From: Marinobacter denitrificans
GTDB taxonomy: Bacteria; Pseudomonadota; Gammaproteobacteria; Pseudomonadales; Oleiphilaceae
Length of the DNA stretch: 64,000 nt
Reading direction: 5' to 3'
Assembly (NCBI RefSeq): GCF_008795955.1
Contig: NZ_VMHN01000001.1
Coordinates: 1,612,001-1,676,000 of the forward strand
A program made the position numbers and the translations under genes. The number at the start of each line of letters is the position of its first letter. Positions within the stretch are counted from its first letter, which is position 1. This document shows, in pieces, positions 49,570 to 58,550 of this stretch. The notes beneath the pieces were generated by a model. The model had not been told where the DNA came from and did no database searches. It saw nothing but the letters and a program-made list of their open reading frames with translations.

Positions 49570-50457
49570 ATGGCGGAAAACCAGACGTATTACGTTCCAG
49601 AACAGAGCAAGTGGCCGATTGTGGCCACGGTGGGCCTGGGGGTTACCCTCTACGGTGTTGCCTCTATTATGGTGAACAGCAACCAGGGTGAAAGCACCAC
49701 CGCTTCCTGGGTGATGTTCGGCGTTGGTGCGATCATCATGACCTACATGCTGTTCGGATGGTTCGGCGCTGTGATCCAGGAGAGCCGGTCGGGTTTGTAC
49801 AGCCCGCAGATGGATCGCTCTTTCCGCTGGGGGATGAGCTGGTTCATCTTCTCGGAAGTAATGTTTTTCGCCGCTTTTTTCGGCGCTCTGTTCTATACCC
49901 GGGTCTTCGCGCTGCCATGGCTCGGTGGTGAGGGCGATCGCGGCAGTTCCAACATGCTTTGGGAAGGCTTTCAGGCAACTTGGCCACTGATCAACACTCC
50001 CAATCCCGAGGCCTATCCAGCACCGGAAGGTGTAATCGGACCCTGGGGACTGCCGTTGATCAACACCATTCTGCTGGTTACGTCGTCCTTTACGGTGACG
50101 GTTGCCCATCACGCATTGAAGGAAGACAACCGCAAAAAGGTCAAGACCTGGCTTGCCGCCACCATTGCTCTGGCATTGGTTTTCGTATGTGTCCAGGGTT
50201 ACGAATACGTTCACGCCTATCAGGATCTGGGTCTGACACTTCAGTCAGGCATCTACGGCAGTACTTTCTTCATGCTGACCGGCTTCCACGGCGCCCATGT
50301 AATATTGGGTACCCTGATGCTGGTTATCATGCTGGTACGCATAAACAAGGGCCACTTCACGGGTGACAATCACTTCGGGTTTGAAGCCACGTCCTGGTAC
50401 TGGCACTTTGTGGATGTGGTCTGGCTCGGACTCTTCGTTTTTGTCTACGTGCTCTGA
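49570..50457 (+). CDS. coxC: Cytochrome c oxidase subunit III
   Basis: The 295 residues have seven membrane helices and the typical FIFSEVMFFAAFFGALFY, NTILLVTSSFTVTVAHHAL, YEY motif (VQGYEYVHAY), TGFHGAHVILGTLML and SWYWHFVDVVWLGLF segments. The SEVMFF Glu is conserved. It converges on the DUF2909 gene. Normal Pseudomonas order has cox11 before this gene; here it directly follows coxA. Confidence 0.97.
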   Translation: MAENQTYYVPEQSKWPIVATVGLGVTLYGVASIMVNSNQGESTTASWVMFGVGAIIMTYMLFGWFGAVIQESRSGLYSPQMDRSFRWGMSWFIFSEVMFFAAFFGALFYTRVFALPWLGGEGDRGSSNMLWEGFQATWPLINTPNPEAYPAPEGVIGPWGLPLINTILLVTSSFTVTVAHHALKEDNRKKVKTWLAATIALALVFVCVQGYEYVHAYQDLGLTLQSGIYGSTFFMLTGFHGAHVILGTLMLVIMLVRINKGHFTGDNHFGFEATSWYWHFVDVVWLGLFVFVYVL

Positions 50458-50486
50458 ATGTACTGATCAAAGCTGATCAGAGGTGC

Positions 50487-50690
50487 TCAGGGGGTCGGAT
50501 TCAGGGTAAGGCCCCCTTGCCATAACGAAATCAGAATGACGGCGAGCAGCAAGACGCTCAGTACGACCCGCAATGCCAGGGAATTCAGGACACGGTTCGT
50601 TTTCCCGCCATCCTTGATCAGGAAAAACAGCCCGCTGAACAGGCTCACCAGAACCGCCAACATAAGTACGACAATGAAAAACTTCAGCAT
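50487..50690 (-). CDS. DUF2909-family twin-helix membrane protein
   Basis: A 67-residue protein with two membrane helices (about 3-27 and 40-60) separated by a KDGGKTNRV turn. It matches the small DUF2909 protein found in the Pseudomonas oxidase cluster between subunit III and SURF1, there also on the opposite strand. ATG 50690 follows AGGA. A role in oxidase assembly is likely only by context. Confidence 0.85.
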   Translation of the reverse strand: MLKFFIVVLMLAVLVSLFSGLFFLIKDGGKTNRVLNSLALRVVLSVLLLAVILISLWQGGLTLNPTP

Positions 50691-50740
50691 GGACAATCCT
50701 GTTTACGGGAATATTGGTCAAGAAACCACTATAGCAGAGC

Positions 50741-51484
50741 ATGTCTGATCCGGCTGATCAATCCCGTCGCCGGCAGTGGCATTTTGACTGGCGGCTCTTG
50801 CTGTTCTCGGGGCTGTTCCTGCCACTGCTGATCGGCCTGGGTGTCTGGCAGCTCGAGCGGGCTGAAGAGAAGAAGGAGCAGCTGGCGCAATGGGAGCAGG
50901 AAGCTGTCAGCCTGAGTTGGACAGATCTGGAGGCTGCAGGCCTGGAGGCCGGTCAACCGGTTAACCTCTCCGGCCATTTCGGGGAGACCTCCTGGCTGCT
51001 GGATAACCGCACTCGGGATGGTGCGCCCGGCTACGAGGTGCTGACGTTGTTTTTTCCTGAACAGGGCCGCCCGGTGGTCGTGAACCGGGGTTGGCTCCAG
51101 GCTCCCAGGCGGCGCGACGAGCTGCCGGAACTCAGCCGGCCCGAAGGCGAGGTTCGTCTGCAGGGGCGCCTCAGCGAGTTTCCCGAGCCGCCGGTGTTGA
51201 AGGACGATACCCGTGAGCAGGATGAGTGGCCGCGGCGAACACAATCGCTGTCTCATCAGCAGGCACAGGCCGTTCAGGCTGACGTGGTCGGGCTTGTATT
51301 ACGGCTCTCTGGCCCCGGACAGCCCGGAGCCTACCGTGCAGACTGGGCTCCGGACCTGATGGGGCCCCAGACGCATTACGGATACGCATTGCAGTGGTTT
51401 TCACTGGCCGCGGCACTGGTTATATTGACGGTGGTAGCGAGTTATCGCAAAACAGGAGCCAACGACGACAATGACAACGGCTGA
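50741..51484 (+). CDS. SURF1-family oxidase assembly protein
   Basis: SURF1/Shy1 delivers or handles heme A during subunit I assembly. The 247 residues have one membrane helix at each end (about 18-35 and 218-238) around a periplasmic domain with GVWQLERAEEKKE, GAPGYEVLTLF and VVNRGWL. The final segment HYGYALQWFSLAAALVIL is diagnostic. It overlaps the next gene by 14 bases. Confidence 0.94.
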   Translation: MSDPADQSRRRQWHFDWRLLLFSGLFLPLLIGLGVWQLERAEEKKEQLAQWEQEAVSLSWTDLEAAGLEAGQPVNLSGHFGETSWLLDNRTRDGAPGYEVLTLFFPEQGRPVVVNRGWLQAPRRRDELPELSRPEGEVRLQGRLSEFPEPPVLKDDTREQDEWPRRTQSLSHQQAQAVQADVVGLVLRLSGPGQPGAYRADWAPDLMGPQTHYGYALQWFSLAAALVILTVVASYRKTGANDDNDNG

Positions 51485-52115
51485 GAAGATAGACCAGAAC
51501 GACCAGGAAGAGCCGGTTTCCCCTGAAAAAGTGCGCCGCGGCAGACGCACGGCACTATTGCTCTTTGCCATCGGCTTTGGCCCGATGATTTTTGCAACAA
51601 TCATGTACTACACGGGCTGGCTGAACCCGACCGGCCACAGCAATAATGGTGAACTGATCCAGCCCCCGGCCCCTCTGGGCCAGATGCAGCTTGAAGGGGC
51701 CAATGGCCAGCCTCTCGCTGAGCGTTTCGGTCCTGCGGCTACCGATCCGGAATGGATGATGGTGGTAGTCTCCGGCGATTGTACGGCGGATTGTGAAGAG
51801 CTTCTATACCGCGCCCGACAGGTCAATATTGCCCTTGGCAAGAATGCCAACCGTGTCAATCGGTCCGCCTGGCTGGGTACTGTTTCCGAGGACCTGACGT
51901 CGCGCTGGTCTGAGGAATACAGCTCAATGGAGCGCCTGAGCCTTTCCAGCGATGGTTCGCCCCAGTGGCCGGCTGGCATCAGCCCGGATCGGGAGCCCCG
52001 GATCCTGCTGGTTGACCCGTTTGGTAATGTCATCTTGCATTATGGTACCGAGCATAGCGGCAAGGACATGCTGAAAGACCTAAAGCATCTGCTGAAACTG
52101 TCACAGATTGGTTAG
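51471..52115 (+). CDS. Membrane-anchored thioredoxin-fold protein with CxxxC, cox cluster
   Basis: The 214 residues hold a cytoplasmic N-terminus, one membrane helix (about 28-48) and a periplasmic domain. That domain begins WMMVVVSGDCTADCEEL, with a CxxxC pair at the place where SCO proteins carry their copper-binding CxxxC. It ends like a thioredoxin fold (EPRILLVDPFGNVILHY). It occupies the place of PA0111 in the Pseudomonas cluster. A copper- or thiol-handling role in oxidase assembly is inferred; the SCO distal His is not clearly placed. Confidence 0.75.
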   Translation: MTTAEKIDQNDQEEPVSPEKVRRGRRTALLLFAIGFGPMIFATIMYYTGWLNPTGHSNNGELIQPPAPLGQMQLEGANGQPLAERFGPAATDPEWMMVVVSGDCTADCEELLYRARQVNIALGKNANRVNRSAWLGTVSEDLTSRWSEEYSSMERLSLSSDGSPQWPAGISPDREPRILLVDPFGNVILHYGTEHSGKDMLKDLKHLLKLSQIG

Positions 52116-52139
52116 CCACGATTGCCGGGAGATCCCGCG

Positions 52140-53246
52140 TTGAACGAAATACGGAATAGCTTATCCCGCCATGCCCGCATACTGACACGCTGGTCCCTTC
52201 TGGCAAGCTTGCTGGCGGTCGTGGTTATCATGTTGGGTGCCTGGACCCGGCTTGTGGACGCCGGCCTTGGTTGCCCTGACTGGCCCGGCTGCTATGGTTT
52301 TCTCACCGTGCCCCACGACGAAGCGCGGATGGCCATCGCCAATGCAAGGTTCCCGGAGACGCCGGTTGAGGTGGAGAAGGGCTGGCCGGAGATGATTCAC
52401 CGTTACGCCGCCGGAGCCCTGGGCCTGGTGGTTTTCGGCCTTGCGGCCTTCGCTTTCCGCCACAGGCGTGAAGGGCTGCCGTTCCGTTTGCCCCTGTTTA
52501 TTGCCTTCTTCATCGTACTTCAGGGTGCGTTCGGTATGTGGACGGTTACCCTGAAACTCTGGCCCCAGGTGGTTGCTCTGCATCTGCTTGGGGGTTTTAC
52601 CACGCTGAGCATGCTTGTCCTTCTCACACTGCGCCTGCGCGGAAAACAGCAGCAAGCTGCCGCTGGAGTTGTGCAAACAAGGCCCGCGGAACGAAACCGT
52701 TTCCGCCCCTGGCTATATGGCGGCCTTGCTCTGGTTGTCATGCAGATAGCGCTGGGCGCCTGGACAGCAGCCAATTACGCGGCGGTAGCGTGTACGGACC
52801 TGCCCACCTGCCAGGGGGAATGGTGGCCGGCCGATATGGACTTCGCTCATGGCTTTGATGTTACCCAGCACGTGGGCCCGAACTATCTGGGAGGGCAATT
52901 GACAGCGGACGGGCGAGTGGCCATTCACGTTACCCATCGCTTGGGAGCAATGATATTACTTGCGTACTTCACGGTATTTCTGGCATTACTGTGGCGCAGA
53001 GCGAAGCAGACCTCCATGGTACGGCATGTGCAGCTGGTGGCTGTGGTGCTGGCGGCCCAGATAGTGCTGGGTCTGGCGAACATCGTGTTTCATATTCCCC
53101 TGGCGGTGGCAGTGGCGCACAATGCCATGGGGGCAGGTTTGCTGCTGGCAGTGATCAACCTGCTCTGGCGTTTTCACCAGCAGGGTCTGCCGCAGCCAGT
53201 GGGTGCAACACATACAACAACAATTGAGCGAGAGGTGACGGCATGA
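52140..53246 (+). CDS. ctaA: Heme A synthase
   Basis: Converts heme O to heme A by oxidising the C8 methyl group. The 368 residues hold eight membrane helices in two repeats, each with conserved His pairs (MIHRYAAG, VALHLLGG, VTHRLGA, VAHNAMG) and the LGAWTRLVDAGLGCPDWPGCYG signature. TTG 52140 has GGGAG eight bases upstream; an in-frame TTG at 52122 is less likely. The stop overlaps the ctaB start by four bases. Confidence 0.95.
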   Translation: MNEIRNSLSRHARILTRWSLLASLLAVVVIMLGAWTRLVDAGLGCPDWPGCYGFLTVPHDEARMAIANARFPETPVEVEKGWPEMIHRYAAGALGLVVFGLAAFAFRHRREGLPFRLPLFIAFFIVLQGAFGMWTVTLKLWPQVVALHLLGGFTTLSMLVLLTLRLRGKQQQAAAGVVQTRPAERNRFRPWLYGGLALVVMQIALGAWTAANYAAVACTDLPTCQGEWWPADMDFAHGFDVTQHVGPNYLGGQLTADGRVAIHVTHRLGAMILLAYFTVFLALLWRRAKQTSMVRHVQLVAVVLAAQIVLGLANIVFHIPLAVAVAHNAMGAGLLLAVINLLWRFHQQGLPQPVGATHTTTIEREVTA

Positions 53247-54166
53247 GCGAGCGTGTTGAGGCACTGCCGGCGCGGGCTACGGGTAGCAGAGCCGATTCTG
53301 CGAGCATTTCCTGGCGTGATTTTCTGGAGCTGACCAAGCCCAGAGTTGTGGCGATGATGATTCTCACCTCGGTCATCGGCATGTTGCTGGCCGTCCCGGG
53401 TGTTCCGGGCTGGGAGGTTCTGGTGTATGGCAACCTTGGCATCGCTTTGCTGGCGGGTGCTGCCGCCGTGGTCAATCATGTAGTGGACCAGAAGATTGAT
53501 ACCGTCATGGCCCGCACCCGCAAGCGGCCCGTAGCCACGGGAAAAATTTCTCCCGTCGACGCATTGACGTTTGCGACGGTGCTGGCGGTATCCGGCATGG
53601 TCGTTCTGCTGTGGCAGGTGAATGCTCTTACGGCCTGGCTCACGCTGGCTTCACTGGTGGGCTATGCCGGCGTCTACACCCTGTTTCTCAAGCGCATGAC
53701 GCCGCAGAATATCGTCATCGGCGGACTAGCCGGCGCCATGCCCCCCTTGCTTGGCTGGACGGCGGTAACCGGCCAGGTGGAAGGGCACGGCCTGCTACTC
53801 GTGCTCATCATATTCGCGTGGACACCGCCGCATTTCTGGGCCCTGGCCATCCACCGCAAGGAAGAATACGCCAAGGCGGGTATACCGATGCTACCGGTCA
53901 CCCATGGCAACAAGTACACCGAGCTGCACATTCTGCTGTATACCCTGATGTTGCTGGCTGTCAGCCTGCTGCCATTTGTCACCGGCATGTCCGGGTTGAT
54001 CTACCTGGTGGGTGCCCTGTTGCTGGGCCTGCGTTTCCTGCAATATGCGGTCCGCCTGCTCAGAGGTGATGATCGCCGGGTGGCTCTGAATACCTTCAAA
54101 TACTCCATCACCTATTTGATGGCACTTTTTGTCGTGTTGCTTGTCGATCACTTTGTGTTTTTCTGA
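53243..54166 (+). CDS. ctaB: Protoheme IX farnesyltransferase (heme O synthase)
   Basis: Transfers farnesyl to heme B, giving heme O for CtaA. The 307 residues are a UbiA-type nine-helix protein with the prenyl-diphosphate site NHVVDQKIDTVMARTRKRP and the second motif in AWTPPHFWALAIHRKEEYAKAGIPMLP. It is coupled to ctaA by a four-base overlap and followed by sco. Confidence 0.97.
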   Translation: MSERVEALPARATGSRADSASISWRDFLELTKPRVVAMMILTSVIGMLLAVPGVPGWEVLVYGNLGIALLAGAAAVVNHVVDQKIDTVMARTRKRPVATGKISPVDALTFATVLAVSGMVVLLWQVNALTAWLTLASLVGYAGVYTLFLKRMTPQNIVIGGLAGAMPPLLGWTAVTGQVEGHGLLLVLIIFAWTPPHFWALAIHRKEEYAKAGIPMLPVTHGNKYTELHILLYTLMLLAVSLLPFVTGMSGLIYLVGALLLGLRFLQYAVRLLRGDDRRVALNTFKYSITYLMALFVVLLVDHFVFF

Positions 54167-54188
54167 TTATTGAGCTGCCGGAGATTTC

Positions 54189-54857
54189 ATGGACCGTTCG
54201 ATTCGCCTGACGCTGATCACCCTGCTGTTGGTTATCGTGTTGATCTTCGGTCTGGTGGTTGGACGTCAGGTGCTGCTGGTAGGAAACGATGAACCCGCGC
54301 CCGCACCGGAACTGAGTGAGATCAACACTTATGTCTATGACCAGGGCCGTGAGATTGCCGAGTTCGAACTGGTCAACGAACAGGGCGACACCGTTACCCG
54401 GGAGAGCCTGAAGGGGAAATGGACCTTCGCTTTTGTGGGCTACACCAACTGTCCGGATATCTGCCCTGCTGCCATGGCGAACCTGCGCCGGACCGACAAC
54501 CTGCTGCCTGAAGACCTGCCCCAGCCTGAATTCCTGCTGATCACCGCTGACCCCGAACACGACACGCCCGAGCGGCTGCGGGATTATGTGGGCTTCTTTG
54601 GTGACAACTTTCATGGCTACACGGGTGATCTGGAAACCCTCAGAAAGGTGGCAAAAAGCCTCAATGCTGCCTTCAGCCACCGGGAGGTGGAGGGTGAGCT
54701 GATGGTGGACCACAGTGGCCACTTTGCCCTGATAAACCCGGAAGGCGACATGACCGCTGTGTTTCAACCTCCTCATAACCCGGAAGACCTGGTGGACGCC
54801 TATCGCGAGATCTACGAGTGGGCTCGTGCCAACCATCCTCGGGCTTCGCGGTCCTGA
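54189..54857 (+). CDS. SCO1/SenC copper chaperone
   Basis: Periplasmic, membrane-anchored copper metallochaperone for the CuA site of subunit II. The 222 residues hold one N-terminal helix (about 7-28) and a thioredoxin fold with YTNCPDICPAAMANL (CxxxC) and the distal ligand His in MVDHSGHFALI. A GGAGAT Shine-Dalgarno precedes the ATG. It is the last gene of the oxidase cluster; composite repeat copy 2 begins just after it. Confidence 0.95.
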   Translation: MDRSIRLTLITLLLVIVLIFGLVVGRQVLLVGNDEPAPAPELSEINTYVYDQGREIAEFELVNEQGDTVTRESLKGKWTFAFVGYTNCPDICPAAMANLRRTDNLLPEDLPQPEFLLITADPEHDTPERLRDYVGFFGDNFHGYTGDLETLRKVAKSLNAAFSHREVEGELMVDHSGHFALINPEGDMTAVFQPPHNPEDLVDAYREIYEWARANHPRASRS

Positions 54858-54862
54858 TCCGG

Positions 54863-55195
54863 GACTGATGGCTTTGGTGCAGGAGCGGGGTGGTGGAATT
54901 ATTTTCTTTGGGAATGGAACTCGCTTCGCTCAGACACCCATTCCTGGCGGAAAATAATTCCACCACCCCACTCTTACGTAACTCGCAGTTATCCCTTCCA
55001 GTATGAAGACGATTGCTCCATGCAATACAGAGCAAGACCATAGTACGCTTTCGCGAAACCTTCGAGTTGCTTAGGGGTGTGGGGGTGATTATTTTTTCAA
55101 ACAGAAAATGGTGTCTGAGCGAAGCGAGTTCATTTTCCACTTGAAAAAATAATCACCCCCACGCCCATCCCCCAAACCGACCAGTCTTATACCAA
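54863..55195. repeat. Composite paired-hairpin element, copy 2
   Basis: This fills the gap between sco and hrpB. The right end carries TTGGTATAAGACTGGTCGG on the minus strand; the left end is a degraded counterpart starting GACTGATGG at 54863. Hairpin A has perfect 20-bp arms (54887-54906/54950-54969), inner stem GGAATGG/CCATTCC and loop AACTCGCTTCGCTCAGACAC at 54918-54937. Hairpin B, opposed, has perfect 22-bp arms (55079-55100/55141-55162), inner stem GAAAATG/CATTTTC and the complementary loop at 55111-55130. Confidence 0.9.
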
Positions 55196-55204
55196 GCCGA
55201 ACCA

Positions 55205-57682
55205 ATGCTCCCAATCAACCAAATCATCCCGGACCTCCTGCAAACCCTGGAGTCCAAAACAACGGTCCTGCTCCAGGCCCCACCAGGTGCCGGTAAAACC
55301 ACGCGCGTGCCTTTGGCGCTACTGGAGGCAAAATGGCGGCGAGGCCGCAGGATTCTGATGTTGGAGCCGAGGCGGCTGGCGGCCAGGTCGGCGGCACGGT
55401 ATATGGCCGGACAGATGGGGGAGAAACCGGGGCAGACGGTGGGTTATCGAACGCGGCTGGATACACGGGTAACCTCCGCTACAGTGATTGAAGTGGTCAC
55501 AGAGGGCATTCTTACCCGGCTGATCCAGAACGATCCCGCGCTGGAAGAGTACGCAGCCGTTATTTTCGACGAATTTCACGAACGCTCGCTGCAGGCTGAC
55601 CTGGGCCTGGCGTTGGTGCGAGAGTCGCGGCAGGCATTGCGGGAGGATTTGCGGGTAATCGTGATGTCGGCGACCCTGGATACAGCGCCGATTGCCCGCC
55701 TGCTGGGCGACGTACCGGTATTGACCAGCGAAGGCCGGGCGTTTCCTGTGGAAGTGGCCTATCGGCCGATTCCACGCAATGGCCGGATGCTAGAGCAGAT
55801 AGTGTCGGTGATTCACGAGGCCCTGGCGGCCCAGCCGGGGTCGCTTTTGGTCTTTCTTCCGGGGGCTGGCGAAATCCGACGGGCGGAAAGACAGCTTCAG
55901 GGGCAGGTAAGTAGCGACGTTATTGTGGCGCCGCTCTACGGCAATCTGAAGAACGACGAACAGGACCGCGCCATTGCGACAGCGCCCAAGGGTTACCGCA
56001 AGGTGGTCCTGGCCACCGCCATTGCAGAATCCAGCCTGACCATTGAAGGCATACGAGTGGTTATCGACAGTGGCCAGCAGCGTCGTGCGGTATTCGATGC
56101 CAATAGCGGTATGACACGGTTGGTAACCGGCTGGGTTTCAAAAGCATCGGCGGAGCAACGCAAGGGACGGGCTGGCCGGATAGAGCCGGGGGTCTGCTAC
56201 CGGCTGTGGAGCGAGTCGGCCCAGTTCGGGCTGGCGGAATTCACGCCGCCGGAAATACAGGAGGCGGATCTCGCACCGCTGGTGCTGGAACTGGCCCAGT
56301 GGGGTGCACGGTCTCCCGGACAGCTGGACTGGATTGACCAGCCGCCCACTGCACACTGGCAGCAGGCGGTGGAGTTGCTGCAATGGCTGGATATGCTCGA
56401 TTCTGAAGGTGCGATAACCGAACATGGCAAGGCCGCCCGGGAGATGGGGGTGCACCCGCGGCTGGCCCATATGATCCTCCGGGGTCGCGATATAGGGCAC
56501 GGTTATCTCGCCGCAGAGCTGGCGGCTTTGCTGGAGGAGCGGGACCTGGCCGGACGATCATCGGGGGCAGACATGCAGGAGCGGGTGCGGATACTTCGTA
56601 ACCAGGCGGGCCGTCATGGTGTGGATGCCGCGAGAGTGAAAGCTATTGCCAAATCAGTGTCGCGGCTGGCGGGTCAGCTGGCTCGCCCGAGTGAGGTGCC
56701 GGCGGATGACGAGGTAGGCCGTCTGCTCGCTCTGGCCTATCCGGACCGGGTGGCTCGCAAACGGCGGGGAGAAGTTCCCCGTTACCAGCTCAGTAACGGC
56801 CGTGGTGCGGTTTTACGGGACGACGACCCTCTTGCCCGACACCAGTGGCTGGCGACAGCCGAGCTTGATGGCATGGCCAGGGAGGCCACCATCTATCTTG
56901 CGGCACCGGTTGATCCGGCGCTGCTGGAACAGGATCTGGCCACTCACATTCATGAACAGGACGAGGCGGTCTGGGACGACAGCCGTGGAACGGTGATCGC
57001 CCGCCGCGTCAGAAAGCTGGGCCAATTGGTACTGGAAGAAAAAGCCTTGCCGACGCCCTCTGCGGAACTGGTGCAACAGGGACTGCTGGCGGCCGTCAGG
57101 AAGAAAGGAGTCAAAAGCCTGCCCTGGATTCCTGCGGCGGAACAATGGCTTGCCCGGGTCGCCCTGCTTGCCCGTTGTTTTCCCGGCGACTGGCCGGATG
57201 TCAGCGAGGAGTGGCTGGCGGATAACCTGGATACCTGGCTCGGGCCTTTCCTTACAGGGCTGTCGCGCTGGCGTGACCTGGAAAAACTCAACCTCCACCA
57301 GGTCCTTGCCAGTTTGCTGGATTACCAGCAACAAACGACGCTGGAAGACCTGGCGCCCACCCGCCTCACCATACCGACCGGGCAGCAGGTAACGCTGGAC
57401 TATACAGCGGAGAACGGACCGGTCCTGGCGGCCAAACTGCAGGCTCTGTTCGGCTGGACCGAGACCCCGACCGTGGCCCGCGGCCGGGTGCCGGTAGTTA
57501 TTCACCTGCTCTCGCCGGCACAACGGCCCCTGGCCGTGACGGCAGACCTGGCCAGCTTCTGGCGCAATGCTTACCCGGAGGTGCGCAAGGACATGCGCGG
57601 GCGTTACCCCAAACACCCCTGGCCGGAGGACCCCTTCAGCGCCGAGGCGAGTCAGGGAACGAAAAAACGCCCTGTTCGCTGA
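55205..57682 (+). CDS. hrpB: ATP-dependent helicase HrpB
   Basis: DEAH-type RNA helicase of the HrpB branch. The 825 residues hold Walker A PPGAGKTTRVP, Walker B/motif II FDEFHERS, motif III MSATLD, motif VI AEQRKGRAGRIEPG, an HA2-like domain and the HrpB-specific C-terminal region ending HPWPEDPF. The cellular role in proteobacteria is poorly defined. The start is ATG 55205, with no good ribosome site, ten bases after a composite repeat. The 3' end overlaps the convergent eIF2B-like gene by 47 bases. Confidence 0.94.
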   Translation: MLPINQIIPDLLQTLESKTTVLLQAPPGAGKTTRVPLALLEAKWRRGRRILMLEPRRLAARSAARYMAGQMGEKPGQTVGYRTRLDTRVTSATVIEVVTEGILTRLIQNDPALEEYAAVIFDEFHERSLQADLGLALVRESRQALREDLRVIVMSATLDTAPIARLLGDVPVLTSEGRAFPVEVAYRPIPRNGRMLEQIVSVIHEALAAQPGSLLVFLPGAGEIRRAERQLQGQVSSDVIVAPLYGNLKNDEQDRAIATAPKGYRKVVLATAIAESSLTIEGIRVVIDSGQQRRAVFDANSGMTRLVTGWVSKASAEQRKGRAGRIEPGVCYRLWSESAQFGLAEFTPPEIQEADLAPLVLELAQWGARSPGQLDWIDQPPTAHWQQAVELLQWLDMLDSEGAITEHGKAAREMGVHPRLAHMILRGRDIGHGYLAAELAALLEERDLAGRSSGADMQERVRILRNQAGRHGVDAARVKAIAKSVSRLAGQLARPSEVPADDEVGRLLALAYPDRVARKRRGEVPRYQLSNGRGAVLRDDDPLARHQWLATAELDGMAREATIYLAAPVDPALLEQDLATHIHEQDEAVWDDSRGTVIARRVRKLGQLVLEEKALPTPSAELVQQGLLAAVRKKGVKSLPWIPAAEQWLARVALLARCFPGDWPDVSEEWLADNLDTWLGPFLTGLSRWRDLEKLNLHQVLASLLDYQQQTTLEDLAPTRLTIPTGQQVTLDYTAENGPVLAAKLQALFGWTETPTVARGRVPVVIHLLSPAQRPLAVTADLASFWRNAYPEVRKDMRGRYPKHPWPEDPFSAEASQGTKKRPVR

Positions 57683-58487
57683 TTTTGCCGGTAACCAGAG
57701 ATTCCGGAACGGTTTCGAAATACAGGTTCCGGGGCGTAATCCACTCGCCCGCCGGGGCATGTAATTCACTGGCGGGCATTTCTTCGAGGGAGACTTCGTC
57801 GCTGGTCTGATCACTGACCCTGAAACTGTCCCCCAGCACCCAGAAAGGCTTGCGGTGGTCGTGGGCCGCCAGTGCGAGCAGGCGGGTTCCACTTTTATTG
57901 ATGAAATGCCCATCCGCCAGCCAGGTATCGCAACCGGTAACTACGACATCCGCCCGGGGTACAAACAGGCCCATCTGGGCGTCGGTAATGAGTGTAATTG
58001 GTACCCCCAGATCGTTCAGCTCCAGTGCCAACTGGTGTCCCTCCATGCCGGGACTGCTCTGGGTGCATATGACGGAAAACCGGTGCTGCTCCTGGGCAAG
58101 CAAACGAAAAAGCCCCAGCACAACCGAACTGGCACTGTGGGTCATGATGACTGCATCGGCGGGGATCTGCTGGCGCGCATACTGCGCTATGGCTGAACTG
58201 GCATTATCCAGTTCACTGATAACCTGGTTGACCGCAACTTGTGGCGTACACCCGTCACTTAACAGCGACTCCACCCTGGTCATGGCGTTGCCGATGACAA
58301 TCATACTGGGTCGGGCTTTGCGGAGTTCATCAAGCAGGGATCTCAGGGAGGCCGGTTCAGGGTCTGTCGCCCCCACATACGAAGCCAGGTTCCTGAGGGT
58401 CTTCAGCGCCAGCGCCGTGGCCCCGGACAGATAATCCTTCCGGAGCCCGTTCAGTAATTCCTGTGCTCTGTCATCAAAACCGGCCAT
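57636..58487 (-). CDS. eIF2B-alpha/MtnA-superfamily protein
   Basis: This 283-residue protein of the IF-2B superfamily has an N-terminal helical part and a C-terminal Rossmann-like domain. It shows ITLITDAQMGLFVPRADVVVTGCDTWLADGHFINKSGT, the typical Asp and Asn-Lys region. Characterised bacterial or archaeal relatives isomerise sugar phosphates (MtnA, ribose-1,5-bisphosphate isomerase), but the neighbourhood offers no substrate clue. Its 3' end overlaps hrpB, so the stop codon lies inside the opposite gene. Confidence 0.82.
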   Translation of the reverse strand: MAGFDDRAQELLNGLRKDYLSGATALALKTLRNLASYVGATDPEPASLRSLLDELRKARPSMIVIGNAMTRVESLLSDGCTPQVAVNQVISELDNASSAIAQYARQQIPADAVIMTHSASSVVLGLFRLLAQEQHRFSVICTQSSPGMEGHQLALELNDLGVPITLITDAQMGLFVPRADVVVTGCDTWLADGHFINKSGTRLLALAAHDHRKPFWVLGDSFRVSDQTSDEVSLEEMPASELHAPAGEWITPRNLYFETVPESLVTGKISEQGVFSFPDSPRR

Positions 58488-58550
58488 CGCTGCTACTCCC
58501 TGCCATTCAGAATCAAGGGTAGCAGCGCGGGTAACGGTTGTCCGCGAGGT

